Source of the DNA: an uncultured Nitrospirota bacterium
Lineage (GTDB): Bacteria > Nitrospirota > Nitrospiria > Nitrospirales > UBA8639
Direction of reading: 5' to 3'
Length of the DNA: 64,000 bases
Assembly: GCA_937139405.1 (NCBI GenBank)
Contig: CAKZPV010000033.1
Span: 124,001 to 188,000 of the forward strand
A program made the position numbers and the translations under genes. Below the pieces are notes generated by a model, which saw only the letters and a program-made list of their open reading frames with translations, ran no database searches and was not told the origin of the DNA. Of the stretch, positions 17,239 through 25,666 are shown piece after piece; position 1 is the first letter of the stretch; every line of letters begins with the position of its first letter.

Positions 17239-17999
17239 AGCATGCCTGGGGTGGCTTCGCATTGGCCTGCCAGTTTCTGACGATCATTCCTTTCCCATCA
17301 CGATGGATCCCAGAAACAATTCCATCGACTTTTTCGATGGCTCTTCGGTGGTTTCCCGTGGTGGGGTTTCTGCTTGGCATAGGGTTAGTGGCGATGGATC
17401 GGGCGTTGGAAGATCTTTTCGCACCCGTTGTGTTGAATCTCATTATTCTATCTCTCTATGTGGCGGTGACCGGAGGGCTACATCAAGATGGGTTGGCTGA
17501 TACCGTGGATGCGCTGGCTGGGGGGACCACACCGGAGCACCGCTTGGAAATTTTTCGTGATTCGCATATTGGTGCACTAGGGGTTACGGGCTTAGTGTTG
17601 AGTCTTGGCCTTCGCTACGCGGGTTTGATGGCTTTGCCTGGTGGGATGAGAGAATTCACGTTGCTCTGTATGCCGGTGGTCGGACGATGGTCGATGGTGT
17701 TAGGCGTATGGAAATCTATCTATCCTCGTGTTAAAGGTTTGGGGGCCTCGTTTATTCGGAACTGCTCATCAGTTGATGTCGTGATTGCGTCGCTAGCCTT
17801 AGCCATTATGGTTGGTGCATTTTTCGGGCCGATGTCAGCAGTGCTTGTACTATGCGTTGGATCCATCCTTGTTCGAGCCTATGTGTGGTGGATTTCCAGG
17901 AAAATTGGTGGCATTACCGGGGATATTCTTGGATCGATCAATGAAGGTATTGAAATCATCTTTATCCTATGCGCTCCGATGTTTCTGTTCCTTGTTTGA
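17235..17999 (+). CDS. cobS: Adenosylcobinamide-GDP ribazoletransferase (cobalamin synthase)
   Basis: 254-residue polytopic inner-membrane enzyme that joins alpha-ribazole (phosphate) to adenosylcobinamide-GDP. The N-terminal ACQFLTIIPFP and the acidic VTGGLHQDGLADTVDALAGG followed by RLEIFRDSHIGALGV are the CobS signature; several hydrophobic helices follow. Start overlaps the cobT stop. It is followed by a small CWC gene and then cbiB, another integral membrane enzyme that works one step earlier. Confidence 0.94.
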   Translation: MKHAWGGFALACQFLTIIPFPSRWIPETIPSTFSMALRWFPVVGFLLGIGLVAMDRALEDLFAPVVLNLIILSLYVAVTGGLHQDGLADTVDALAGGTTPEHRLEIFRDSHIGALGVTGLVLSLGLRYAGLMALPGGMREFTLLCMPVVGRWSMVLGVWKSIYPRVKGLGASFIRNCSSVDVVIASLALAIMVGAFFGPMSAVLVLCVGSILVRAYVWWISRKIGGITGDILGSINEGIEIIFILCAPMFLFLV

Positions 18000-18018
18000 A
18001 TTTTTATAGAAATTCGAA

Positions 18019-18225
18019 ATGAGCCGAATGTATCCAAAAACATGTGAACGATGTGGGCAAGGGTTTGATTGCGGTCTGTCCCGATGCTGGTGTGGTGACT
18101 TTCCTGTGAACGATATTCAATATGAGAAAATTATCAAACAGTATCATGATTGTTTGTGCCCATCTTGTTTAGCGAAAATTACCAAATCTTTCCCATCGTC
18201 GCCTTCCGCTGATGCTTTAGCCTAG
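18019..18225 (+). CDS. Small cysteine-rich CWC-type protein
   Basis: 68 residues with eight cysteines, most in pairs: CERCGQGFDCG, SRCWCGDFP and CLCPSCLAK. The C-W-C core and overall layout match the cysteine-rich CWC family (probable zinc binder) as I recall it. It is placed 19 bases after cobS and five bases before cbiB on the same strand, so it is cotranscribed with the nucleotide-loop genes. Its function is not known; a role in metal handling for the pathway is only a suggestion from position. Upstream GAAATTCGAAATG gives no strong ribosome site. Confidence 0.8.
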   Translation: MSRMYPKTCERCGQGFDCGLSRCWCGDFPVNDIQYEKIIKQYHDCLCPSCLAKITKSFPSSPSADALA

Positions 18226-18230
18226 TCCTG

Positions 18231-19184
18231 ATGGATGTCTTCCTGGGGTATAAATTTTTAGCCGTGTGTTTCTTGGATGTCATATTGGGTGATCCTCGCT
18301 GGTTTCCCCATCCTGTTCGTGTCATGGGGTCTGTGATTCACCGTGGTGAACAGTTGATCTTTGCATTGTGCCAGAGTGCTTTTGCAAAGAAATCGGCGGG
18401 GATGGTGTTGGCGCTTGGGTTGCCGTGTGGATGTTATGTCCTGGTTCAGGAGATGATCCGGTATATGGATTCGTTGAATGAGATCTTCGGTATTCTCACA
18501 TGGATTGTTGTGGGATATACCACATTGGCTGCCCGAGATTTATGGGATCACGCTATGGGTGTGTATCGGGCAATGACTGAACATGGTTTACCTGCAGCTC
18601 GTTTGGCTGTAGGACGATTAGTGGGACGTGATACAGCCTCTCTTTCTGAACCTGATGTTGTTCGAGCCGCGATTGAATCGGTTTCAGAAAATACATCCGA
18701 TGGTATCGCTGCGCCGCTTTTTTACTTGGCGTTGGGTGGGCCGTCTTTAGCCATGGCATATAAGGCGGTGAATACGTTGGACTCGATGATTGGGTATCGT
18801 AATGCACGGTATCAAGATTTTGGATGGGCGTCTGCACGATTAGATGATTTGGCCAATTGGATTCCCGCACGGCTAACCGCTGTGAGTATTAATGTGGCGG
18901 CTGCTTTTCTATTGGGAAGAGGACGGATATCTTGGCGGACCTGTTGGCGCGATGCGCGAAAACACTCTAGTCCGAATAGTGGATGGCCAGAAGCGGCAAT
19001 GGCTGGAGCTCTTGGAGTTCAGTTAGGTGGGGTGAATGAATATGGTGGCCTTGTTGAGAAGAGAGCAACGCTAGGAGATTCTGGTCGTCCCTTAATTTCT
19101 TCCCTAATACCTCTCACCCTTCAAATCATGACATGCGCTTCCCTCTTTCTTTTGGGACTATTCTTGATGATGGTGATGTGGTGA
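18231..19184 (+). CDS. cbiB: Adenosylcobinamide-phosphate synthase (CbiB/CobD)
   Basis: 317-residue inner-membrane enzyme that attaches aminopropanol phosphate to adenosylcobyric acid. Seen: LDVILGDPRWFPHPVRVMG near the N-terminus, AARDLWDHAMGVYRAM, LSEPDVVRAAIESVSENTSDGIAAPLFY, and DSMIGYRNARYQDFGWASARLDD, the usual conserved blocks. Hydrophobic stretches fit a polytopic protein. It ends overlapping the next gene by four bases (GTGA), placing it in one unit with cobD, which supplies the aminopropanol phosphate. Confidence 0.94.
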   Translation: MDVFLGYKFLAVCFLDVILGDPRWFPHPVRVMGSVIHRGEQLIFALCQSAFAKKSAGMVLALGLPCGCYVLVQEMIRYMDSLNEIFGILTWIVVGYTTLAARDLWDHAMGVYRAMTEHGLPAARLAVGRLVGRDTASLSEPDVVRAAIESVSENTSDGIAAPLFYLALGGPSLAMAYKAVNTLDSMIGYRNARYQDFGWASARLDDLANWIPARLTAVSINVAAAFLLGRGRISWRTCWRDARKHSSPNSGWPEAAMAGALGVQLGGVNEYGGLVEKRATLGDSGRPLISSLIPLTLQIMTCASLFLLGLFLMMVMW

Positions 19185-20317
19185 ATCTCAATGAAGTGCA
19201 TGGCGGAAAGGTCTATCAGATTGCGAAACAGCTTGGTCGTTCTGTTGAAACACTTATCGACTTCAGTGCTAGTGTGAATCCGTTAGGGCCCCCGGCGTCG
19301 GTGTTGAATGCGATGCATCTGGCAGTCAACGGGTGTCAGCATTATCCTGATCCGCATTCCGAAGAGCTTCGGGCGCAGTTGGCTCATGAGCATAAGATTT
19401 CCGTGGAATCAATTGTCGCGGGCAATGGTTCGGCAGAAATCATTCGGATGCTTCCCAAAGCGTTAGGCCTATGTCGTGGACTTATCGTTGGTCCGACCTT
19501 TTCAGAATTTGAAAACTCTCTTCGATTAGTTGGCGGCCAGTGCATATCTGTAGACGCGGTTTCTGCTCAGCGCTATGCGCCCCCGCTTGAGAAGCTTTAT
19601 GAAGTTCTGAAGGAATGGAAGCTGGCCGCCAGCAAGAAAAATCATAAGGCTGTATTTCACACTCATACCGTGTTTGTCTGTAACCCGAATAGTCCTACGG
19701 GTCGACGCATTTTGCTCCGAGACCTTCGGAAGGTTGTAGATGAGGTTCATCGCGTTGGTTGTTGGATAATCGTGGATGAAGCCTTTATAGATTGGTGTCC
19801 CTCGCATTCTTTGATAAAAGACATTTCAATCTACCCACGATTACTTATCCTTCGGAGTTTCACAAAATTTTTTTCGATTCCAGGCATTCGCCTCGGATAC
19901 CTGGTCGGTGAACCAACGGTGGTCGAATCAATACGAAGACATCTTTCTCCGTGGTCCGTGAATCATGTGGCACAGGTTGCGGGTGTGGAGGCGCTAGCAG
20001 ATGTCCGTTTTCGGAAACGAAGCCGAGGGTTTATTCAGCAGGAACGTATTCGTTTTTTGAGTCAATTGCGGACGATTCCTGGCTTGAGGGTTATTCCTTC
20101 TCAGGCTAATTTCGTGATGGTGGAAGTATCCAATCATGTTGTGGCTGAAGCCCTCGTGGCTCGACTGCAGGAGCAGGGGATATTAGTCAGAAATTGCCAG
20201 ACATTTTCTGGCGTGACGAAGCCCGCTCTCCGATTTGCTGTTCGGCTGAGGCGAGAGAATGATCGCTTGGTGCAGGCCTTAAAAAGATTCTCAAAGATAT
20301 CTGGAGTTCAGATATAG
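19181..20317 (+). CDS. cobD: L-threonine-O-3-phosphate decarboxylase
   Basis: 378-residue PLP enzyme of the histidinol-phosphate aminotransferase fold; it makes (R)-1-amino-2-propanol phosphate for CbiB. Seen: EVHGGKVYQIAKQLG, IDFSASVNPLGPP, FVCNPNSPTGR, IIVDEAFIDW and the lysine motif RSFTKFFSIPGIRLGYLVG, where the lysine binds PLP. I chose GTG 19181, overlapping the cbiB TGA; the frame is open back to an ATG at 19133, but that would overlap cbiB by 52 bases and add residues unlike the family. GTG 19178 is equally possible. Last gene of the riboswitch 3 operon. Confidence 0.9.
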   Translation: MNLNEVHGGKVYQIAKQLGRSVETLIDFSASVNPLGPPASVLNAMHLAVNGCQHYPDPHSEELRAQLAHEHKISVESIVAGNGSAEIIRMLPKALGLCRGLIVGPTFSEFENSLRLVGGQCISVDAVSAQRYAPPLEKLYEVLKEWKLAASKKNHKAVFHTHTVFVCNPNSPTGRRILLRDLRKVVDEVHRVGCWIIVDEAFIDWCPSHSLIKDISIYPRLLILRSFTKFFSIPGIRLGYLVGEPTVVESIRRHLSPWSVNHVAQVAGVEALADVRFRKRSRGFIQQERIRFLSQLRTIPGLRVIPSQANFVMVEVSNHVVAEALVARLQEQGILVRNCQTFSGVTKPALRFAVRLRRENDRLVQALKRFSKISGVQI

Positions 20318-20361
20318 ATAGGCGCAAGATGGTCCGGTCGATGAATGTCTGGTCGCCTGTC
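20317..20361 (+). terminator. Possible weak terminator after cobD
   Basis: GATAGGCG (20317-20324) can pair with CGCCTGTC (20354-20361), eight pairs with one G-U, and TCAGATTTTTAGGGTTTT follows. The 29-base loop is long, so this is only a candidate. Confidence 0.3.
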
Positions 20362-20469
20362 TCAGATTTTTAGGGTTTTCGTTAGAATCACACGTTTAAT
20401 ATGGTATAACTAAGGTATTGGTCTCATAGGTGAACCCCAATAGATGCAAGATAAGATTGGATACATGTT

Positions 20470-20916
20470 GTGACAGGTCAAATAAAAAAGACGATTAGCG
20501 TTGTTGCGGTATTGCTTCTTTTCGTAGGGGGATGGATGCTGAATAATTCTCTGCAGCCCACCGTCTCTCGTTTGCAACATACAGATCCTTTAGCAGGAGA
20601 AGCCTTGGAGTTAGTCAAAACACATCTCTCCCGTGAGGGGTACACCTTGGAGGAAGAGCTACAACTTTTTGTCGATCAATTGAAAGCGAAGGGCATCCCT
20701 CATAAGGAAGAAGAATGGCAAGTGGCTGTTCAAAAAGATAAATATGTGGTGCGGAAGATTGTACGAGAAAAGGGGACAGTGGAGTGGATTGAGCGGGAGT
20801 TTGCATGGCGGGTTGATGTGAACGAAAAGTCGATTCGGGTCATTTCCTTAGCCGCGCAACATTTTATGCCTTTTGAAAATTTGCCTCCTCTTCCGCATCA
20901 AGAAGAAATTTCTTAA
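20470..20916 (+). CDS. Hypothetical protein with N-terminal membrane anchor
   Basis: 148 residues; I do not recognise the family. One hydrophobic helix (about residues 9-24, VVAVLLLFVGGWML) precedes a charged soluble region with a helical stretch (ALELVKTHLSREGYTLEEEL) and a beta-rich part (WQVAVQKDKYVVRKIV, WAWRVD-like FAWRVDVNE). It is probably anchored in the inner membrane facing the periplasm. The start is a GTG with a weak upstream ribosome site. It converges on the Rieske gene with only four bases between stops. Confidence 0.7.
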   Translation: MTGQIKKTISVVAVLLLFVGGWMLNNSLQPTVSRLQHTDPLAGEALELVKTHLSREGYTLEEELQLFVDQLKAKGIPHKEEEWQVAVQKDKYVVRKIVREKGTVEWIEREFAWRVDVNEKSIRVISLAAQHFMPFENLPPLPHQEEIS

Positions 20917-20920
20917 TTGT

Positions 20921-21250
20921 CTACGACGATTGAGCCGGCAGCAGAATTTGGATAGTTTCGTCTACGATGCGAACTTCATAGCAGGCGACATTCAAGCTTG
21001 GGGTGGGATTTTTCTGGCAGACTCCGGTTGGGATATGAAATTTCCAGTCATGCCACGGACATGCAACGTATTCTCCTACTATGGCCCCTTCTCCTAACGG
21101 ACCACCAGCATGAGGGCAAGTGTTATCAAGCGCATAGATGTGACCATCAATATTAAAGAGAGCCACACCGCAATCTTCGGCCTCAACGCTGGCGCATGTG
21201 CCGGGAGGGAGGTCGTTGACTTTGGCAATGGAAATAAAATCTGTTGACAT
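20921..21250 (-). CDS. Rieske [2Fe-2S] ferredoxin-like protein
   Basis: 109 residues. The Rieske ligands are complete: C45-P-H47 (NTCPHAGG) and C64-P-W-H67 (VACPWHDWKF), 17 residues apart. The sequence is soluble with no signal peptide or membrane helix, so it resembles the small NirD/BphF-type ferredoxins that serve oxygenases or reductases. No oxygenase partner is adjacent. The start ATG at 21250 faces away from the HNH gene, and about 145 bases separate the two divergent genes. Confidence 0.9.
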   Translation of the reverse strand: MSTDFISIAKVNDLPPGTCASVEAEDCGVALFNIDGHIYALDNTCPHAGGPLGEGAIVGEYVACPWHDWKFHIPTGVCQKNPTPSLNVACYEVRIVDETIQILLPAQSS

Positions 21251-21323
21251 GAAGATCGTAACCGAGCAAAACCCTTAATATATCAATTTTTTCTTGAGGC
21301 AACAACTAGCGTAATAAGACTCT

Positions 21324-21352
21324 TGATTCTCGGTATTCCGAATGATATAGGA
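21324..21352 (+). promoter_or_regulatory. Candidate sigma-70-type promoter for the HNH gene
   Basis: TTGATT (21324-21329), 17 bases, then TATAGG (21347-21352). Each box has two mismatches or fewer from consensus and the site lies 43 bases before the start. Confidence 0.35.
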
Positions 21353-21395
21353 TCATCGTTTTGCTAATTTTCTGATTGAACCTGCGCGGCCAATT

Positions 21396-21932
21396 ATGGA
21401 AATGACGTTACTACTGAATGCTTCCTATGAACCACTTCGGGTGGTGCATTGGCAAAAAGCCATTAATTTGTTGTGGCAGGGGAAGGTCGAAGTTCTTGAG
21501 TTTTATGAGCGTGATATTCGAGGCGTCTCGATTTCTTTTAAATTGCCGTCAGTCATGCGCTTATTGAATTTTGTCAAAATACGATCACAACATCATGCCG
21601 TTAAATTCTCCAGGATCAATATTTTTACTCGTGATCGATATACATGCCAATATTGCTGCAAGAGGGTGCCAACTGAAGATCTGACGTTTGACCACGTTCT
21701 TCCTATTGCGAAAGGGGGACGGAAGACATGGGAAAATATCGTCACGGCATGTTGGCGATGTAATAATCGAAAAAGCGGGAGAACGCCAAAAGAGGCGGGC
21801 ATGAAGTTGCTGAAGGTCCCCGTTAAGCCAAGATGGACTCCTCGATTGACCTTGATGATTGGCATTCGGAATGCCCCAGAAAGTTGGCGAGATTATCTGT
21901 ATTGGAATCTAGAATTGGATGCGGATTCCTAA
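21396..21932 (+). CDS. HNH endonuclease family protein
   Basis: 178 residues. The centre holds a zinc-ribbon HNH module: FTRDRYTCQYCCKR, then TFDHVLPIAKGGRKTWEN with the catalytic D-H, and VTACWRCNNRKSGRTPKEAG completing the CxxC pairs and the N-x-x-x-x-R-K-S-G motif. The N-terminal MTLLLNASYEPLRVVHWQKA is typical of a widespread stand-alone subgroup found in many bacterial chromosomes. No methylase, immunity gene or phage context is visible, so the biological role is open. ATG 21402 could serve as an alternative start. Confidence 0.88.
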   Translation: MEMTLLLNASYEPLRVVHWQKAINLLWQGKVEVLEFYERDIRGVSISFKLPSVMRLLNFVKIRSQHHAVKFSRINIFTRDRYTCQYCCKRVPTEDLTFDHVLPIAKGGRKTWENIVTACWRCNNRKSGRTPKEAGMKLLKVPVKPRWTPRLTLMIGIRNAPESWRDYLYWNLELDADS

Positions 21933-22142
21933 CGAAATATTGGGCCTTTTATTCCCTGCCTTCATACCCTGGTGATTATCCAATGTGGAAATCATTCGGA
22001 AAACCGTAATTCCTTTCTTTAATCAGATAATTTGTGCCTGCAAGCGAAACTCTCCTATTGCAAATGAGAGATACAGAAAGGCTCCCACATTCCTTGTCTT
22101 TGATCCCCCCAAGGAAAAATTAGGGCAAGTTCTTTAGCGCAA

Positions 22143-22180
22143 GGAGCTTCTTAATTCTGTGATTTCTTTTAAGAAGCTTC
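22143..22180. repeat. 12-bp perfect inverted repeat with 14-base loop
   Basis: GGAGCTTCTTAA (22143-22154) pairs with TTAAGAAGCTTC (22169-22180), one G-U included. It overlaps the stop codon of the reverse-strand zinc-ribbon gene. No T-run follows on either strand, so it may be a stabilising or Rho-type 3' hairpin. Confidence 0.5.
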
Positions 22181-22321
22181 GATCAAGGGAATTGGCGCTC
22201 GTTCGGCTTGTTTACGTCGGCCACAATTAATACAGACCAATACAAGAAGCGACATACCCGACTCCATGTCTACTTCGCGATCAAGTAACATGCTTCCTTG
22301 GCATTTTTCGCAAGTATGCAT
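22169..22321 (-). CDS. 50-residue zinc-ribbon protein
   Basis: A short gene with a clean coding signature. The protein starts MHTCEKCQGSMLLDREVD and continues with VCINCGRRKQAE, giving two CxxC pairs (C4/C7 and C30/C33), a minimal zinc ribbon. A Shine-Dalgarno GGAG (complement of 22329-22332) lies seven bases before the ATG, and the stop TAA falls in a 12-bp hairpin. I do not know its function; similar short CxxC proteins bind nucleic acids or act as metal-bound adaptors. It is alone in an 860-base gap between HNH and metallopeptidase genes. Confidence 0.72.
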   Translation of the reverse strand: MHTCEKCQGSMLLDREVDMESGMSLLVLVCINCGRRKQAERAPIPLIEAS

Positions 22322-22791
22322 ATGAAAACTCCGTGGTGCGACCCGTCAAGCGTTGAGAGAAATGGTGATTTGAAGATCCTGCAACAGAAAGCAAGGAAGG
22401 TAGAATCTTTTGATTCTTGCCGCTGTTCAAAACGACTGCATGCCTCTTAAATCGCTGACGTGGATAAAAAGGAAAATAAAAAAGAAAAATAAACATGAAC
22501 AACAACGGTACGATGGATGAATAACGTCCTTTAAAAAAGAGGGCAATCTACCATAGCCCTAAGTGCAAAAGCTACGAATGGAGTGCTCGTGTTTTTTCAA
22601 GATGGAGAAGTGAGAGATCATGATTGAGGAATAGAGCCATGAAAAGATATGTACGTGAAGATTTGTTCTTGATGGACCGATGAAGCATGATGAATAGTTG
22701 GATAATTTATGGTACAGGTGGAGTACGTCTTGATGATTCTTGTTCCAAAACCTCATTAGCAAATGACGAGAGATAAGGTGTTCTCTTTATA
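22322..22791. other. Intergenic region without a recognisable gene
   Basis: 470 bases. The reverse-strand open frames here (for example 22281-22505) have no family signature and an implausible aromatic-rich start. A TATAAT at 22788-22793 overlaps the annotated ATG of the next gene but has no convincing -35. The 236 bases from 21933 to 22168 likewise hold nothing I can support beyond the hairpin at 22143. Confidence 0.5.
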
Positions 22792-23835
22792 ATGTCAGGT
22801 AGTGAAGAGAAAATGAACGCTTCTGTGCCGGATTGGGTTTCCTTGTCTGATGAACAATTGTTGGATCTTCGGATCTGTGATTTGAAGTTGCGTATTCCGG
22901 GCACGGAACTGAATAAATGTGTACGACAATTATCTCGGGAATTGCAAAGCCATGGTTTGATCTTTCGTCCGCATATTTGGTTGTCGGACGATTGGTATTC
23001 TCCTGATGGCGTGCCTGGACTGGCCGCTCCGTTTTATATGGGGCATCCGCGGTTGGCTAAATTGGAAATGAATCAAATGCTCGAGGTTGAAGGTGGGACA
23101 TTTGATGGGTGCATGCGTATTCTTCGCCATGAAACTGGTCATGCCATTGAAAATGCTTACCACTTGCGGCGTCGCCGTTCCCGACAGCAAATGTTTGGCA
23201 AAAGCTCAGTTCCGTACCCTGATTGTTATTTGCCCAAACCGTATAGCAAAAGTTTTGTCTTACATTTGGATATGTGGTACGCGCAAAGCCACCCGGATGA
23301 AGATTTTGCCGAAACCTTTGCGGTTTGGTTAACCCCGGGCTCTCATTGGCGTGAACGGTATGCGGGTTGGCCAGCTCTGAAAAAATTAGAATATATGGAT
23401 ACGGTGATGAAAGAATTAGTGGGTGTGCCACCGATCGTCACGAAAAAGGAACGCGTGGACCCCATTGGGCGTTTAAAGAAAACCCTGCGCGAACATTATC
23501 AACGTAAGCGTGAACGTTACGGCTTAGATTACCCTAATTTTTATGCGCGAGATTTGCGCCGGTTATTCTCAGGTGATCCTGAGAAGGCTGATCATCCACC
23601 CGCTGCATCGTTCATCCGGAAATTTCGCAAAGAGGTGCGTCGGAAAGTGGCTGAATGGACAGGAGAATATCAGTACACTATTGATCAGGTTTTGCAAGAT
23701 ATGATTACCCATTGTCGCCAGAAAAACTTACGATTGGCAATTTCTGAAGATCGAGCCAAAGTCGATTTTACGATCTTGTTAACCGTCCAAACCATGAACT
23801 ACTTACATGGCGGACGACATCGGATGGTGCTATGA
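22792..23835 (+). CDS. Putative zinc-binding metallopeptidase
   Basis: 347 residues. The zincin motif RHETGHAIENAY (His about 111 and 115) is followed by a downstream metal-ligand candidate in HPDEDFAETFAVWLTPG, where the E-D-F-A-E-T-F segment is the usual third-ligand helix. The C-terminal third is basic and helical (KKTLREHYQRKRERYGL). No signal peptide, so cytoplasmic. I recall this as a family of putative zinc-binding metallopeptidases often next to ATP-grasp ligases; here the stop overlaps the ligase start by four bases (ATGA). ATG 22813, preceded by GAAGAGAAA, is an alternative start. The substrate is unknown. Confidence 0.82.
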   Translation: MSGSEEKMNASVPDWVSLSDEQLLDLRICDLKLRIPGTELNKCVRQLSRELQSHGLIFRPHIWLSDDWYSPDGVPGLAAPFYMGHPRLAKLEMNQMLEVEGGTFDGCMRILRHETGHAIENAYHLRRRRSRQQMFGKSSVPYPDCYLPKPYSKSFVLHLDMWYAQSHPDEDFAETFAVWLTPGSHWRERYAGWPALKKLEYMDTVMKELVGVPPIVTKKERVDPIGRLKKTLREHYQRKRERYGLDYPNFYARDLRRLFSGDPEKADHPPAASFIRKFRKEVRRKVAEWTGEYQYTIDQVLQDMITHCRQKNLRLAISEDRAKVDFTILLTVQTMNYLHGGRHRMVL

Positions 23836-24854
23836 GAAAACTGCGAGTTATGGCTCTCATGCATCAAGACTTGGTTCCACCTGATAATCCTGAAGGTGTA
23901 GATCTGGCTTCGGTAGATTGGAAAACAGAGTTTGATGTGTTGACGACGTTGGCGGATTTAGGTCATGACGTCACAGCTTTGGGTGTTCGAGATGATTTGC
24001 GGGTGATTGATCAAGTCGTGAATGATTGGAAGCCGCATATCGCATTTAATTTATTAGAAGAATTCAATGGCAATCCCGAGTTTGATCAAAATGTTGTCTC
24101 TTACTTGGAACTATTAGGTGTTCCCTATACCGGTTGTAATCCCAAAGGGCTCGTGCTGACACGTGATAAAGGGTGGTCAAAAAAAATCATGGCCTATCAT
24201 GGAATTCGCTGCCCGGATTTTGCTGTTTTTCCTATGGGACGAGCCATCAAGTGGGCAGGGGAATTCCCGTTTCCTGTTATTGTGAAATCGATTAGCGAGG
24301 AGGCGTCCCTGGGTATTTCTCAAGCTTCGATTGTTCATGACGAAGAGAAATTAAAGGAGCGGGTGGAATTCGTTCATCAGAATGTTGGGACAAGTGCGAT
24401 TGCCGAACGATATATTGAGGGGCGAGAGTTGTATGTGGGAGTGCTAGGGAATCGCCGTTTACAGGTGTTGCCTGTGTGGGAGTTAGATTTAAAAAATCTC
24501 CCACCCGATGCACTGCCGATTGCGACTGCTCGTGTGAAATGGAGTGTGAAATACCAAAAGAAATATGATATCCAATCTGGAGAAGTGGAAGGTCTGAGTC
24601 CAAAGCTCGTGCGAGCCATTCAACGCACCGCTAAGCGCGTTTATCATATTTTAGGTCTGAATGGGTATGCGCGGATGGATTTTCGCCTTGATTCGAGGAA
24701 TCATCTGTACTTTTTAGAAGCCAATCCCAACGCCCAGTTGGCCTACGGGGAAGATCTAGCCGAGTCAGCTGAACGCGCGGGAATGTCCTATGAGGCTCTT
24801 ATTCAACGTATTCTTAACATTGGGTTGAGCTGGAAACCTGACGCTCAACGGTAA
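23832..24854 (+). CDS. ATP-grasp ligase related to D-alanine--D-alanine ligase
   Basis: 340 residues. It follows the D-Ala-D-Ala-ligase plan: an N-terminal domain with AFNLLEEFNGNPEFDQNVVSYLELLGVPYTGC, the lysine loops GLVLTRDKGWSKKI and FPVIVKSISEEASLGIS, AERYIEGRELYVGVLG, and a C-terminal RMDFRLDSRNHLYFLEANPNAQL, whose E-x-N-x-N binds Mg-ATP. It is unlikely to be the cell-wall Ddl, because the gene is coupled to a metallopeptidase and not to mur genes. It probably makes a peptide or amide bond in a small product or on a protein; the substrate is not evident. Confidence 0.88.
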   Translation: MRKLRVMALMHQDLVPPDNPEGVDLASVDWKTEFDVLTTLADLGHDVTALGVRDDLRVIDQVVNDWKPHIAFNLLEEFNGNPEFDQNVVSYLELLGVPYTGCNPKGLVLTRDKGWSKKIMAYHGIRCPDFAVFPMGRAIKWAGEFPFPVIVKSISEEASLGISQASIVHDEEKLKERVEFVHQNVGTSAIAERYIEGRELYVGVLGNRRLQVLPVWELDLKNLPPDALPIATARVKWSVKYQKKYDIQSGEVEGLSPKLVRAIQRTAKRVYHILGLNGYARMDFRLDSRNHLYFLEANPNAQLAYGEDLAESAERAGMSYEALIQRILNIGLSWKPDAQR

Positions 24855-24955
24855 AGCGTGGATTGATTGTTTTCTGTCTACTAAGCTCCTATCATTATCC
24901 CTTCCGTTATTTCTAACAGTTTCTATTGAGGATCTATATATACGAGAGGATTTGT

Positions 24956-25564
24956 ATGATACGCAAGACAATTTCTATTCTATGTTCAGCCATAGTCATC
25001 GGAGTGATCGTATTATCCTTGCCGACAACAAGTATGGGCAAGAGTGACTGGCAGCAATTCAAAAATCATGGGCTGGTACTTTCTTACCCGTCCGAATGGA
25101 AACGGATGAGTCCCAAAAGTACAGACAAAATTCAAGCGATGTTGAATCAACAATTACAAGGGATAGGCAATACTCAGGTGTCTGTTATCGGCCTCGATGT
25201 GTTGCTCAACCTACCCGCCTTTCGTGTGATGATTGCCAAAGAACAGTTTGTATCTGTTCCATCACCGGAATATCTCATTGAGGAAAGAGGAAAGTTTTTG
25301 ACCGAAGCTCAAATGCAGGGAGGCGTAGATTCATATGGGAAGATGAAGCTCCTCACAATCAATGGGCATTCCGCTATTGAATTTCACGATGTGGACAAAG
25401 GCACACGAGGCTATAGCAGCAGCGTTCGCTTATTGTGTGGGAAGGACACGTGGCACATTACTTTTACTGGCAGCACCAAATCCACGTATCAAGAATATCG
25501 CCCGCAGATTGAACGAATGATGCAGTCAATGTTCCTTCTCGATCAATGTGAAGTCGGGCTCTGA
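24956..25564 (+). CDS. Secreted hypothetical protein, PsbP/DUF1795-like pattern
   Basis: 202 residues. ATG 24956 follows GAGAGGA by six bases; an upstream in-frame ATG (24926) lacks a ribosome site. The signal peptide is about residues 1-28 (ISILCSAIVIGVIVLSLP, cut near SMG). The mature part begins with a phrase typical of lipid- or thylakoid-type PsbP-like domains (NHGLVLSYPSEWKRMSP) and has a later VRLLCGKDTWHITFTG, with a closing helix IERMMQSMFLL. This looks like a small periplasmic or lumen-facing alpha/beta domain. Function unknown. Confidence 0.75.
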   Translation: MIRKTISILCSAIVIGVIVLSLPTTSMGKSDWQQFKNHGLVLSYPSEWKRMSPKSTDKIQAMLNQQLQGIGNTQVSVIGLDVLLNLPAFRVMIAKEQFVSVPSPEYLIEERGKFLTEAQMQGGVDSYGKMKLLTINGHSAIEFHDVDKGTRGYSSSVRLLCGKDTWHITFTGSTKSTYQEYRPQIERMMQSMFLLDQCEVGL

Positions 25565-25666
25565 ATCAGCGTCTACTTAGTCAGCCTACTAATTCAATTG
25601 TCACCGACATCGTTGTTGTGCAAAATTGTGATGCTCAAAAAGAGTGTCTGATCGATTTTCTGTGAT

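Noticed and set aside
22281-22505. Reverse-strand 74-residue open frame
   Set aside because: It overlaps the better-supported zinc-ribbon gene in another frame, and its aromatic-rich start and arginine/serine tail fit no protein pattern.
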